Below are positions 9,009-18,027 of a stretch of DNA of 64,000 nt, in pieces. The first letter of the stretch is position 1, and the number at the start of each line of letters is the position of its first letter. The position numbers and the translations under genes were made by a program. This DNA is from Gammaproteobacteria bacterium. Its GTDB lineage: Bacteria > Pseudomonadota > Gammaproteobacteria > Burkholderiales > Sulfuricellaceae. The stretch spans positions 26,553 through 90,552 of the forward strand of contig JAHJGO010000025.1 of NCBI GenBank assembly GCA_018824405.1, read 5' to 3'. The notes below the pieces were generated by a model, which worked only from the letters and a program-made list of their open reading frames with translations, was not told the DNA's origin and did not search any database.

Positions 9009-9544
9009 GAGCCTTTCTCTTCTTCAATATATTTGGACAACATCAGGCCCTGCAGTATAACGAATGCGAACATCAGCCCCATGCTGCCAAAGAGCTTGAA
9101 GTTGACCCATGTGTCGGTGGAATAATTGAAGGCGACGTAGAGGTTGAGCATGCCCATCAGCAGGAAAAAAACCATCCAGCTCAGATTGAGATTGCGCCAC
9201 ACGAAATCCGGAGCGGAAAACTGCTTTTCCATCATGGTGCGGATCAGGTTTTTGCGGAACAGGCCCGCGCTTACTGCCAGCACAACGGCAAACAGCCAGT
9301 AAAGCACGGTAGGCTTCCATTTGATGAAGGTCTCGTCATGCAGGAACAGGGTCGCGCCACCGAACAGGGTAATGATGGCCAGACTCACCCACAGCATGGT
9401 ATCCACCTTGCGGTGCCTGAGCCAGACCCAGCCAATCTGGCCGAAAGTGGCCGCGATGGCTACCGCGGTGGCAGTGTAGATGCCGTACAACTTGAAAGCG
9501 GCGAAGAACAGGATGATGGGGAAAAAATCGAACAGGAATTTCAT
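9005..9544 (-). CDS. yciB: Inner-membrane septation protein YciB/IspZ
   Basis: This 179-residue integral membrane protein has about five hydrophobic segments, begins [22 protein letters not shown] and contains the [20 protein letters not shown] loop typical of YciB (septation protein A). YciB contributes to envelope integrity and cell division. It heads the yciB-yciI-bolA-parvulin operon and is divergent from the PHP phosphatase gene; the promoter must lie in the 72-base gap. Confidence 0.94.
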   Translation of the reverse strand: MKFLFDFFPIILFFAAFKLYGIYTATAVAIAATFGQIGWVWLRHRKVDTMLWVSLAIITLFGGATLFLHDETFIKWKPTVLYWLFAVVLAVSAGLFRKNLIRTMMEKQFSAPDFVWRNLNLSWMVFFLLMGMLNLYVAFNYSTDTWVNFKLFGSMGLMFAFVILQGLMLSKYIEEEKGS

Positions 9545-9616
9545 TAGTTGGGTGGCTTCATTTCAATAGATCGAGCATTTTGCTATGATTAACATCCTTC
9601 TTACAAGTTCCCCTGC

Positions 9617-10495
9617 ATGCCAAAGATTGACTTGCACAGTCACTCCACCATTTCCGACGGTTCCTACACGCCAGCCGAGCTGGTGACCTACGCCGCTTCC
9701 AAGGGTATTGAAATCATGGCGCTGACCGATCATGACGATGTCGGCGGCCTGGGAGAGGCGCGCGTCGTTGCCGAAGATCTGGGCATCAGCCTGATCAACG
9801 GGGTTGAAATATCCGTGACATGGAACAAGCGCACAATTCACATTGTCGGCCTGCGCGTGGACCCCACCCATCCCGAACTGCTGGCGGGGCTGGAGAATAT
9901 TCGCGCCGGAAGGCGAACTCGGGCCGAGGCGATTGCGGCAGAGCTGGATAAGGCGGGGATCGCCGGTAGCCTGGAAGGGTCGCTGGCTTATGCCAAAGAG
10001 CGCATTATCAGTCGCACCCATTTTGCGCGTTTTCTGGTGGCGCAGGGGCATGCCAAGGATGTGAAGACGGTGTTCAAGAAGTTTCTGGTCAAGGGCAAGC
10101 CGGGCCATGTTTCGCACCAGTGGGCGGGCATGAGCGAGGCCATCGGCTGGATCAGGAACAGCGGCGGCGTGGCGGTGCTGGCGCATCCTGGCCGTTACGA
10201 TATTGGCAAAACCACCATGCACGGGCTGTTCAACACATTCAAGGAAGCTGGCGGCGAAGCGGTGGAAGTCGTATCCGGCAGTCACACCGTCGATCAGTAC
10301 CGCATATTTGCCGAATATGCGAAGCTTTATGAACTGCAGGCATCGGCTGGCTCCGATTACCATGGCCCCTCGCATAATTATTTTGACATGGGCAGGCTGC
10401 CTCCCTTGCCCTCCGGCTGCGTGCCGGTATGGCAGGGCTGGCCCGAGCTGGCCCGTTTCGAATCACAACCAGAAGCACAGTGCATCAGTGCCTGA
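9617..10495 (+). CDS. PHP-domain phosphatase/5'-3' exoribonuclease (RNase AM/YciV type)
   Basis: This 292-residue PHP-fold metal phosphoesterase has metal ligands in KIDLHSHSTISDGSYTP (residues 3-19), LTDHDDVGG, GVEISVTW, VLAHPGRYD near residue 190 and GSDYHGPSH near residue 247. It matches the YciV/TrpH family, whose members hydrolyse 3',5'-nucleoside bisphosphates such as pAp and trim RNA 5' ends (RNase AM). It is followed directly by a Sua5/YciO gene and is close to trpS, as in other proteobacteria. Confidence 0.93.
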   Translation: MPKIDLHSHSTISDGSYTPAELVTYAASKGIEIMALTDHDDVGGLGEARVVAEDLGISLINGVEISVTWNKRTIHIVGLRVDPTHPELLAGLENIRAGRRTRAEAIAAELDKAGIAGSLEGSLAYAKERIISRTHFARFLVAQGHAKDVKTVFKKFLVKGKPGHVSHQWAGMSEAIGWIRNSGGVAVLAHPGRYDIGKTTMHGLFNTFKEAGGEAVEVVSGSHTVDQYRIFAEYAKLYELQASAGSDYHGPSHNYFDMGRLPPLPSGCVPVWQGWPELARFESQPEAQCISA

Positions 10496-10514
10496 GACCG
10501 GGAGCGAATTTTAC

Positions 10515-11144
10515 GTGGCACAATTTTTTACCATTCATCCTGACAATCCCCAGGCGCGATTGATCCGTCAGGCAGCAGATATCATCAGGGACGGCGGCGT
10601 GGTGGTGTATCCCACCGACTCCTGCTACGCGCTGGGCTGCCATCTCGGCGACAAGGACGCGATGCAGCGCATCCGCGATATCCGAGGGGTGGACGAGCGT
10701 CACCATTTCACCCTGGTGTGCCGCGACCTGTCCGAGCTCGCGCACTATGCGCGCGTGGACAACCAGCAATATCGCCTGATCAAGTCCAATACGCCCGGCA
10801 GCTATACCTTTATCCTGCTGGCCACCAAGGAAGTGCCGCGCCGCCTGCAACATCCCAAGCGCGCCACCATCGGACTCCGGGTGCCGGATCACCCGGTGGC
10901 GCTGGCCTTGCTGGAAGAGCTGAACGAGCCGCTGCTGAGCTCAACCCTGATGTTGCCTGGAGATGAGGATCCGCTCAGCGATGGCGAGGAAATCCGCGAT
11001 CGTCTGGAAAAACAGGTCGACCTGATTCTCGATGCCGGCAGTTGCTGTATCGGGATGTCCACGGTGATCGACCTGACCGGCAGCGAACCGGCGTTGATCC
11101 GAGCCGGCAAGGGCAGCCTCGAGCCTTTCGGCCTGGAAGCCTGA
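10515..11144 (+). CDS. Sua5/YciO/YrdC-domain protein
   Basis: The predicted start is GTG at 10515 (VAQFFTIHPDNPQ), giving 209 residues. The YrdC-like fold is seen in VVVYPTDSCYALGCHLGD, IRGVDERHHFTLVCRDLSEL, YTFILLATKEVPRRL, RATIGLRVPDHPVA and GMSTVIDLTG. The family includes TsaC/Sua5, which makes threonylcarbamoyl-AMP for the t6A modification of tRNA. The YciO branch has weaker or unproven activity. HFTLVCRDLSEL and the short length favour YciO. Its TGA overlaps the M50 protease ATG by one base. Confidence 0.9.
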   Translation: MAQFFTIHPDNPQARLIRQAADIIRDGGVVVYPTDSCYALGCHLGDKDAMQRIRDIRGVDERHHFTLVCRDLSELAHYARVDNQQYRLIKSNTPGSYTFILLATKEVPRRLQHPKRATIGLRVPDHPVALALLEELNEPLLSSTLMLPGDEDPLSDGEEIRDRLEKQVDLILDAGSCCIGMSTVIDLTGSEPALIRAGKGSLEPFGLEA

Positions 11145-11791
11145 TGGAACTCACCCTGATTCAGCAAATCGCGGTTTACGCGCTGCCGGTGATTTTCGCC
11201 ATCACCTTGCACGAAGCCGCCCACGGTTATGCCGCGAAGCATTTCGGCGACACCACGGCCTACATGCTGGGGCGCATCAGCGTGAATCCGCTACGTCATA
11301 TCGATCTCGTCGGCACGGTGCTGGTGCCGCTGGCTACGCTGGCGCTGGGCGGCATCCTGTTCGGCTGGGCCAAGCCGGTGCCGGTGAACTTCAATCATCT
11401 GCGCAACCCCAAGCGGGACATGCTGTGGGTTGCCGCTGCGGGCCCGGCAGCCAATCTGGTGATGGCGCTGTTCTGGGCGCTGGTGATGAAGATTGGACTG
11501 TCCATGCCGGACAGCAGCCTGGCGCTGCCCATGGCGCTGATGGGCAAGGCCGGCATCACCATCAATGCCGTGCTCATGGTGCTCAACCTGCTGCCCCTGC
11601 TGCCGCTGGATGGCGGGCGCATCGCGGTCAGCCTGCTGCCGCCCCCACTGGCCTACTCCTACTCACGCCTCGAACCCTATGGCATGATCATCCTGGTGGT
11701 ACTGCTGTTTTCCGGCGTGCTGGGCACGATCCTGTGGCCGATGATCAATACCGTCATGGCACTGGTTGCCTCTCTCTTTGGACTTCATTAA
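11144..11791 (+). CDS. Site-2-type M50 membrane protease
   Basis: The start at 11144 (MELTLIQQIAVYALPVIFA) overlaps the upstream stop TGA by one base. The 215-residue protein is all membrane helices. The zinc motif HEAAH is at residues 23-27, and the second site NLLPLLPLDGGRI is near residue 155. It lacks PDZ domains, so it belongs to the short YwhC/Rip-like group rather than to RseP. Substrates are unknown. The run of overlapping genes PHP-YciO-M50-trpS suggests one transcript. Confidence 0.94.
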   Translation: MELTLIQQIAVYALPVIFAITLHEAAHGYAAKHFGDTTAYMLGRISVNPLRHIDLVGTVLVPLATLALGGILFGWAKPVPVNFNHLRNPKRDMLWVAAAGPAANLVMALFWALVMKIGLSMPDSSLALPMALMGKAGITINAVLMVLNLLPLLPLDGGRIAVSLLPPPLAYSYSRLEPYGMIILVVLLFSGVLGTILWPMINTVMALVASLFGLH

Positions 11792-11809
11792 AAGGACGTT
11801 TGACCTAAC

Positions 11810-13012
11810 ATGTATCAGGAACGCGTTTTATCCGGCATGCGCCCCACGGGCGGCCTGCATCTTGGCCATTACCATGGCGTGCTGAAAAACTGGGTGGAGT
11901 TGCAGCATGAATTCGAGTGCCTGTTTTTCGTTGCCGACTGGCATGCACTGACCACCCACTACGATACGCCGGAAGTGATCGAGCGCAATGTCTGGGAGAT
12001 GGTCATCGACTGGCTGGCAGCAGGAGTCGATCCGGCAAACGCCACCATGTTTATCCAGTCGCGCGTGCCGGAGCACGCCGAACTGCACCTCCTGCTGTCG
12101 ATGATGACGCCGCTGGGCTGGCTGGAGCGCGTTCCGACCTACAAGGACCAGCAGGAAAAGCTCTCGGAAAAGGATCTCTCCACTTACGGTTTCCTCGGCT
12201 ATCCGCTGCTGCAAAGCGCCGATATCCTGATCTACCGCGCCAATCAGGTGCCGGTGGGCGAGGACCAGGTGCCGCATATCGAGTTCACGCGTGAAATCGC
12301 GCGCCGTTTCAACCACCTCTATGGCCGCGAAATCGGTTTCGAGGATAAGGCCGGGGCCGCGGTGAAAAAGCTTGGCAGCAAGCGTGCCAAGCTCTATGAC
12401 GAGTTGCGCAAGCGCTATCAGGAACAGGGCGACGACGAGGCACTGGAAGCCGCGCAGGCCCTGCTCAACGAACAGCAGAACCTGTCCATGGGCGACAAGG
12501 AGCGCCTGTTCGGCTATCTCGAAGGCGGCGGCAAGATGATCCTGGTTGAGCCGGACGCGCTGCTGACAGCGGCTTCGCGCATGCCGGGTCTGGACGGGCA
12601 GAAAATGTCCAAGTCCTACAACAACACCATCACCCTGCGCGAGGACGCGGAGAGCGTGAACAGGAAAATCCGCACCATGCCCACCGACCCGGCACGGGTG
12701 CGCCGCACCGACCCGGGCGATCCTGAGAAATGCCCGGTATGGTCGTTCCATATGGTCTATTCCAACGATGCCACGCGCGAATGGGTGCAGCAGGGATGCA
12801 AGAGCGCCGGCATTGGCTGTATCGAGTGCAAGCAGCCGGTGATCGAGGCGGTGCTGCGCGAACAGGAGCCGATGCGCGAGCGTGCCCGGATGTACGAGGA
12901 AGACCCGACTCTGGTGCGCAACATCATTGCCGACGGTTGTGAAAAAGCGCGCAAAATGGCGAACGAGACCATGCGCGATGTACGCGAGGCGATGGGGCTG
13001 AATTACGGCTGA
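11810..13012 (+). CDS. trpS: Tryptophanyl-tRNA synthetase
   Basis: This class I aminoacyl-tRNA synthetase charges tRNA-Trp. The HIGH-type motif is GGLHLGHYHG (about residues 14-23) and the KMSKS loop is QKMSKSYNN at 265-269. At 400 residues it is longer than E. coli TrpS (about 334). The extra length is an insertion around residues 185-245 (KLGSKRAKLYDELRKRYQEQ.., NLSMGDKERLFGYLEGG) characteristic of a betaproteobacterial/Xanthomonas-type subgroup. It is 18 bases downstream of the M50 protease. Confidence 0.96.
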   Translation: MYQERVLSGMRPTGGLHLGHYHGVLKNWVELQHEFECLFFVADWHALTTHYDTPEVIERNVWEMVIDWLAAGVDPANATMFIQSRVPEHAELHLLLSMMTPLGWLERVPTYKDQQEKLSEKDLSTYGFLGYPLLQSADILIYRANQVPVGEDQVPHIEFTREIARRFNHLYGREIGFEDKAGAAVKKLGSKRAKLYDELRKRYQEQGDDEALEAAQALLNEQQNLSMGDKERLFGYLEGGGKMILVEPDALLTAASRMPGLDGQKMSKSYNNTITLREDAESVNRKIRTMPTDPARVRRTDPGDPEKCPVWSFHMVYSNDATREWVQQGCKSAGIGCIECKQPVIEAVLREQEPMRERARMYEEDPTLVRNIIADGCEKARKMANETMRDVREAMGLNYG

Positions 13013-13049
13013 AGCGGAAACGGAATTTCAGTATTTTTTGGAGGAAAGC

Positions 13050-13868
13050 ATGATGTGGACTGGCGCTAAATTTCTTCTGAGTGTTGTGTTGATGCTGGCA
13101 TTTCTGACCGCTTGCGCCACCAATCCGATCACCGGCCGCTCCCAGCTGATGCTGGTTTCCGGGCAGGAGGCGGTGACCTCTTCCTATCAGGCGTATGCTG
13201 CCATGACGGCCAGTCTGCAGCAGCAGTCAAAAATCAATCGTGACGCGGCGAAGCTCGCTCGTATTCGCGCTATTACCGGCCGCCTGATTCCTCACGCATT
13301 TGTCTGGCGCAGCGATGCGGCAAGCTGGAAGTGGGAAGTCAATATCATCGACAGCCCGGAGGTCAATGCCTTCTGCATGGCGGGTGGCAAGATGGCGATC
13401 TATACCGGATTTTTCGACAAATTGAACCCGAGCGACGATGAGCTGGCGCAGGTGATGGCGCATGAAATCGCCCATGCATTGTCTGACCATACGCGCGAAA
13501 AAATGTCCATCGCCATGGCTTCTGATCTGGGCGTGCAATTGCTTGCTACCGGCGCCCAGACTTCCGCCGGACAGACGCAGATGGCGCATGCGCTGGCGCT
13601 GTATGTGATCCAGATGCCCAACAGCCGGACAGCAGAAAGCGAAGCAGACCGGATCGGGATCGAACTGGCAGCACGCGCCGGCTACAATCCTGAAGCCGCC
13701 GTCAGTCTGTGGCAGAAAATGGCCCGCCAGGGTGGCGGCGGACCCGAGTGGCTCAGTACCCATCCCTCGCATGAAACCCGCATTGCCGAACTGTCGCGTA
13801 TGGCGCCACAAGTTGAGCCCTTGTACCGCGAAGCCAAAGGCCGGCCGCAACAGAGCTATCATTTCTAG
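13050..13868 (+). CDS. M48-family zinc metalloprotease lipoprotein
   Basis: The ATG at 13050 is chosen because GGAGGAAA lies just before it; an in-frame TTG at 13038 has no such site. Of 272 residues, the first ~22 are a lipoprotein signal ending LTAC. The zinc motif HEIAH is at residues 138-142 and the third ligand lies in RTAESEADRIGIELAARAGYNP. It resembles the LoiP/YggG type that degrades misfolded envelope proteins under stress. The ~40-residue N-terminal segment NPITGRSQLMLVSGQEA is common in that group. Confidence 0.93.
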   Translation: MMWTGAKFLLSVVLMLAFLTACATNPITGRSQLMLVSGQEAVTSSYQAYAAMTASLQQQSKINRDAAKLARIRAITGRLIPHAFVWRSDAASWKWEVNIIDSPEVNAFCMAGGKMAIYTGFFDKLNPSDDELAQVMAHEIAHALSDHTREKMSIAMASDLGVQLLATGAQTSAGQTQMAHALALYVIQMPNSRTAESEADRIGIELAARAGYNPEAAVSLWQKMARQGGGGPEWLSTHPSHETRIAELSRMAPQVEPLYREAKGRPQQSYHF

Positions 13869-13887
13869 CCAGGCGGCAGCTAAAGAA

Positions 13888-14011
13888 GCGCTGATTTATT
13901 CGTCATTGCGAGGAGCGAAACGACGAAGCAATCTGTAACTTATTGATTATCCAGAATCGAGATTGCTTCGCTACACTCGCAATGACAGGTCCGTGGATTA
14001 AATCAGCGGCT
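13888..14011. repeat. Nested palindromic repeat (REP/MITE-like)
   Basis: This is a ~125-base interspersed-repeat-like palindrome. The outer arms are GCGCTGATTTA (13889-) and TAAATCAGCGGC (to 14010). The inner arms are CGTCATTGCGAG (13901-13912) with CTCGCAATGAC (13977-13985 region), and GAAGCAATCT (13925-13934) with AGATTGCTTCG (13960-13970). The sequence type CGTCATTGCGAGGAGCGAA is a familiar dispersed repeat in many proteobacterial genomes. It lies between the M48 gene and the Lon-like gene and encodes nothing. Confidence 0.85.
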
Positions 14012-14085
14012 CCCTAAAGACCGCGCAACCTGCTTTTTTCCCGGACTCGTGGGACAATTGCCCAATCCAAGCTGACAGGTTCGCC

Positions 14086-16491
14086 ATGCCCTCCATCAAG
14101 TTACTCCCGCATCAACTTCGACTGACTGTCGATCCCCAGGAACTGGGGTGTCCTGATACTTCATTGCTGGTTTCCGAGCCGCTCCCCTGGATTGGGCAGG
14201 AGCGTGCCGAGAAGGCCGCGCGCTTTGGTCTGTCGCTGGATCAGCCGGGTTACAACCTGTTTGTCCTGGGTGAAGTGGGAAGCGGGCGCTCCTCGCTGAT
14301 GGAAGTGGCGATGCGGGAAGCGGCGGCGCTGCGCTCCGTGCCGCCCGACCTGTGTTACCTGCACAATTTCGATTGCCCCGAACGACCGCTGGCCTTGCGT
14401 TTGCCTGCCGGACAGGGGCGGGTGCTGCGCGACATGATGGCCGAGCTGGTCAAAAAGCTGCGCGTGGGCATTCCCGCCCGTCTTTCCGGGCCAGAGTTCA
14501 AGTCTGACAGCGATGCCATCCAGAAATCCTACAAGGATGAGGAGGGGCTGGCCTTTGCCGAACTGACGGCCTTTGCCGCCGCCCGGCACTTCACGCTGCA
14601 GCGCGAAGATGCACGCATGATTTTTACCCTGCTGGGTGAAGGCGGGCATGCGCTGACCGAGGATGAAGTGCTTTCCCTTTCCCCGGAACGCAAGGCAGAG
14701 GTGGATCGCGCCGAACTGGAATTGCGCGCCGAAATCACGCGCTTCATGGAAAAAATGCGGCCCAAGGAGCGGGTGGCGAACGAGGCGGTGGCCCAGCTTA
14801 AACGACGTGTGGTGAAATCCTTGCTGGAGCACGAGATCGGCAAGATTCGGATCGCCATGAAGCAGCAGATCAAGGATTCCGTCAAGCTGGGCGGTTATCT
14901 CGACCGGGTGAGCGAAGATGTCCTGGACCAGATCGACCTGTTCGGCGCGGAAGAAGCCGAACCCGAGCTGGCCGCCATGCTGGGGCGTGAGCGAGTGAAT
15001 CTGGTGGTAGATAACGGTGGCCTCACCAGTGCGCCGGTGCTGATCGAGGACAATCCCCTGTTCCGCTCCCTGTTCGGCAGCATCGAGTACCAGGTGGAAA
15101 ACGATGTGCTGATGACGGATTTCTCACGCATCCGCGCCGGCAGCCTGCTGCGTGCGCATGGCGGATTCCTGCTGCTGCACCTGAGAGATCTGCTGGGCGA
15201 CCCGCTGGTGTGGGAAAAGCTGCGCCGTTTCTTGCGCAGCGGGCGCCTGCAGATCGAGGAGCCGGGCACGCAGTATGCGCCCAGTGCGGTGGTGTCGCTG
15301 GAGCCGGAAGCCGTGGATGTGCGGGTGAAGGTGATTCTGGTAGGCACCCGCGAGCACTATTACGAGTTGCAGGAAGAGGACCCGGAATTCGGCCGCCATT
15401 TTCGCATCAAGGTCGATTTTGCCGAAAGCTTCAAGGTTTCGACGGAATCCCGCCGCGCGACTGCCATTTTCGTGGCGCATACCTGTCGCCGCCTGGGGCT
15501 GCCTCATTTTACCTCTGCGGCAGTAGCACGCCTGCTGGAGGAAATGCAGCGCGAAGCAGACGATCAGCTGCGTCAGTACGCGGTTTTTGCCTACCTGGAA
15601 CAACTGGTGACGGAAAGCGCCGCGCTCGCGAGTGGAGAACTGGTGCAGCGCGCAGAGGTGGAAGCAGCGCTGGCAGCAAAGATTGGCCGCCATAATTATC
15701 CTGACCAGCGCCTGCATGAATCCATTGCGGAAGGCGAGCTGCTCATTGCGGTTGAGGGAGAAAGGGTGGGGTGTCTCAACGCCTTGACCCAGATTGATCT
15801 TGGCGATCATCGCTTCGGCATGCCGGTGGCGGTTTCAGCGCGCACCTTTCCAGGCAAGGAAGGGGTGCTCAATATCGAACGCGAAGTGCAGATGTCCGGC
15901 CCCATCCACGACAAGGGCATGTTTATCCTGCAGACTTATTTTGCCGCGCTGTTTTCCCATCTCGGGCCGCTATCGGTGAATGGCGCACTGGCTTTCGAGC
16001 AGGAATATCACGGTGTGGAAGGCGATTCGGCCTCCTGCGCCGAACTGTACGCGCTGCTTTCCAGCCTTTCCGGCCTGCCTGTCAGGCAGGGCATCGCCGT
16101 GACCGGCGCACTCAACCAGCATGGCGAGGTGCTGCCGATCGGCGGCATGAACGAAAAAATAGAGGGGTTTTTCCGCGTCTGTCAGGAAGCGGGCCTGGAC
16201 GGCAGCCAGGGCGTGATCCTGCCGGCACGCAACCTTTCCCATCTGATGCTGAATGCGGAAGTGGTGGAGGCTGTGGCGCAGGGGCAGTTCCATATCCACG
16301 CCATCGAGGATGTCTTGGATGGTCTGGAGGTGCTGTTGGGCCAGCCGGCAGGCGAACTGGATGAAAGCGGGGGCTACCCGCACAACAGCGTGCTGGGTCT
16401 GGTGCAAAAGACTTTGCTCCATTATCGCCGCATCTGCCATCTGTCCGAACATCCGAAACCGGCGCGCAAATCACGCCATGGGGCCTTCTAG
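14086..16491 (+). CDS. Lon-like ATP-dependent protease (LonB/YcbZ type)
   Basis: This 801-residue AAA_32-type protein is a Lon-related protease lacking the standard Lon N-terminal domain. The Walker A-like segment is LGEVGSGRSSL (residues 60-70), a coiled region follows at ~200-280, and SLLRAHGGFLLLHLRDLL near 350 is the Walker B-type region. The C-terminal Lon proteolytic domain has the Ser-Lys dyad Ser648 (in GDSAS) and Lys691 (in NEKIEGF). The 43-residue spacing equals that in E. coli Lon. Substrates are unknown. An overlapping DUF3301 gene follows directly. Confidence 0.94.
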   Translation: MPSIKLLPHQLRLTVDPQELGCPDTSLLVSEPLPWIGQERAEKAARFGLSLDQPGYNLFVLGEVGSGRSSLMEVAMREAAALRSVPPDLCYLHNFDCPERPLALRLPAGQGRVLRDMMAELVKKLRVGIPARLSGPEFKSDSDAIQKSYKDEEGLAFAELTAFAAARHFTLQREDARMIFTLLGEGGHALTEDEVLSLSPERKAEVDRAELELRAEITRFMEKMRPKERVANEAVAQLKRRVVKSLLEHEIGKIRIAMKQQIKDSVKLGGYLDRVSEDVLDQIDLFGAEEAEPELAAMLGRERVNLVVDNGGLTSAPVLIEDNPLFRSLFGSIEYQVENDVLMTDFSRIRAGSLLRAHGGFLLLHLRDLLGDPLVWEKLRRFLRSGRLQIEEPGTQYAPSAVVSLEPEAVDVRVKVILVGTREHYYELQEEDPEFGRHFRIKVDFAESFKVSTESRRATAIFVAHTCRRLGLPHFTSAAVARLLEEMQREADDQLRQYAVFAYLEQLVTESAALASGELVQRAEVEAALAAKIGRHNYPDQRLHESIAEGELLIAVEGERVGCLNALTQIDLGDHRFGMPVAVSARTFPGKEGVLNIEREVQMSGPIHDKGMFILQTYFAALFSHLGPLSVNGALAFEQEYHGVEGDSASCAELYALLSSLSGLPVRQGIAVTGALNQHGEVLPIGGMNEKIEGFFRVCQEAGLDGSQGVILPARNLSHLMLNAEVVEAVAQGQFHIHAIEDVLDGLEVLLGQPAGELDESGGYPHNSVLGLVQKTLLHYRRICHLSEHPKPARKSRHGAF

Positions 16492-16898
16492 TGGAATTGT
16501 TTCTGATTATATTTTTTCTCGTGCTGGGCTGGTTCTGGATCGACAGCATGGCGGCACGTGAACAGGCTGAACTGACGGGCAAGCGCGCCTGCCGCGAGGA
16601 GGGGGTGCAATTTCTGGATGATACGGTGGCTTTTTCCGGGCTGGGTTTTCGCCGCGACGGGTATGGCCACCTCAAGCTCCGCCGCACCTATCGCTTTGAA
16701 TTTTCAGACACCGGCGATAACCGGCTCAAAGGCATGGTGGTGATGCTGGGGCGCGAGGTGGAAACCCTGGATCTGGAAACGCGCTTTCTGGAGGTCAAAG
16801 CACCTTTAGTAATTCCACCTCAAATACCAATGTGGCGTTGGGAGGGATCACACCGCCCGCGCCACGGGCACCGTAGCCCAACTGAGGAGGAATCGTGA
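16491..16898 (+). CDS. DUF3301-type small membrane-anchored protein with read-through tail
   Basis: GTG at 16491 overlaps the last base of the Lon-like stop. The protein begins [25 protein letters not shown], one N-terminal membrane helix, followed by a soluble stretch ([53 protein letters not shown]) recognisable as DUF3301. The homologous part ends near RFLEV (residue ~103). The last ~30 residues are read antisense through the end of the convergent FKBP gene and look non-native, rich in R, H and P. The ancestral stop codon has probably been lost. Confidence 0.8.
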   Translation: MELFLIIFFLVLGWFWIDSMAAREQAELTGKRACREEGVQFLDDTVAFSGLGFRRDGYGHLKLRRTYRFEFSDTGDNRLKGMVVMLGREVETLDLETRFLEVKAPLVIPPQIPMWRWEGSHRPRHGHRSPTEEES

Positions 16899-17139
16899 GC
16901 TTGCGCACGCCGCCTTCCTTCATTCCCTGCACGCCTTCATCCCAGCCCTTGATGACATGGCCTGCGCCGAGGGGGAACGAGAAAGGGTCGTTGCGATCCT
17001 TGCTGGAGTCGAATTTGCTGCCGTCGGTCAGCCAGCCGGTATAGTGCACCGATACCGGCTGGCCGGCGCCGGCTTCAGCGCCGCTGCCAAGGGTGATATC
17101 TTCGTAAACCAGGCCGCTTGCGGTGGTGATTTCTGCCAT
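16795..17139 (-). CDS. FKBP-type peptidyl-prolyl cis-trans isomerase
   Basis: This is a 114-residue single-domain FKBP without a signal peptide, so cytoplasmic. Visible motifs are [74 protein letters not shown]. The active-site aromatic and Asp residues of the fold are present. It catalyses proline isomerisation in folding. It is convergent with, and overlaps by 104 bases, the DUF3301 gene, and is divergent from the parA-like gene. Confidence 0.96.
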   Translation of the reverse strand: MAEITTASGLVYEDITLGSGAEAGAGQPVSVHYTGWLTDGSKFDSSKDRNDPFSFPLGAGHVIKGWDEGVQGMKEGGVRKLTIPPQLGYGARGAGGVIPPNATLVFEVELLKVL

Positions 17140-17223
17140 GAAAAAGCTCCATTTAAGTTGGGAAAAAGGGCATTATGCCAGTTCTTGCCCATCCCTAACA
17201 AAATCCATTAGGATTGCAGGACT

Positions 17224-17988
17224 ATGACCATAATTGCTGTTTTCAATCAAAAAGGCGGCGTCGGAAAAACCACTACCAGCCTGAATCTGGTCGCAGCGCT
17301 GGCGCGCGGCGGCCTGGACCCGCTGGCGATCGACCTCGATCCGCAAGCCCACCTCAGTACCATTGGGGATGTGCCGGTCGCTTCCGGTAGTGACAGCATG
17401 TTCGGATTTTATGCCGAATCCAGAGCGCTTTCAGACCTGGTAAGAAAGTTTTCCATTGGCGGCAACATCATCCCATCCCACGTGGAGCTCTCCAAGGTGG
17501 ACGCGCTTCACGGCAAGGGGCTGAAATCGGTGATGCGCCTCAAGAACGCGATTCAGGAAGAAATGCTGGAGCAGGAGGGCGCACCGATCGTGATCGATTG
17601 CTGTCCCATGCTCAACGTACTGTCACTCAATGCTATTTTTGCCTCGGGCCGGGTTCTGGTGCCGATCTCGGCGGATTTTCTTTCGGTCAAGGGTGCCTTT
17701 CAGCTGGAATCAACCCTCAAGGCGCTGGAGCATGTGGTCAAGAAGCGCATCGAGCGCCGCTACGTGCTGACCCGCTACGACGCGCGTCGCCGCATGTCGC
17801 GTGAAATCGAAGCCCAGCTCCGGGAACGTTTCGGTGAAGAGATGTGCGACACGCGGATTGGCGAGAACGTCAGTCTGGCTGAAAGCCCTGCCTATAGCCG
17901 CGACGTTTTCAGTCACGCGCCACACAGCCAGGGAGCCAGGGATTACGACGCACTTCTGACAGAATTGGCAGAGAAGGGATTTCTCTGA
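17224..17988 (+). CDS. Orphan ParA/MinD-family ATPase
   Basis: This 254-residue P-loop ATPase has the deviant Walker A FNQKGGVGKTTTSLNL (residues 6-21), DLDPQAHLS, and a Walker B-like IVIDCCPMLNVLSL. ParA ATPases position DNA or protein cargo. No parB, parS-like repeats, minC/minE or chemotaxis cluster is adjacent, so it is probably not the chromosomal soj. A role in placing a complex or in cellulose/flagellar localisation is possible but not shown. The gene starts 84 bases from the divergent FKBP. Confidence 0.88.
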   Translation: MTIIAVFNQKGGVGKTTTSLNLVAALARGGLDPLAIDLDPQAHLSTIGDVPVASGSDSMFGFYAESRALSDLVRKFSIGGNIIPSHVELSKVDALHGKGLKSVMRLKNAIQEEMLEQEGAPIVIDCCPMLNVLSLNAIFASGRVLVPISADFLSVKGAFQLESTLKALEHVVKKRIERRYVLTRYDARRRMSREIEAQLRERFGEEMCDTRIGENVSLAESPAYSRDVFSHAPHSQGARDYDALLTELAEKGFL

Positions 17989-18027
17989 TTCGGGCCCTGG
18001 ATCGCACGCCGGTTTCTACGACGCTTC

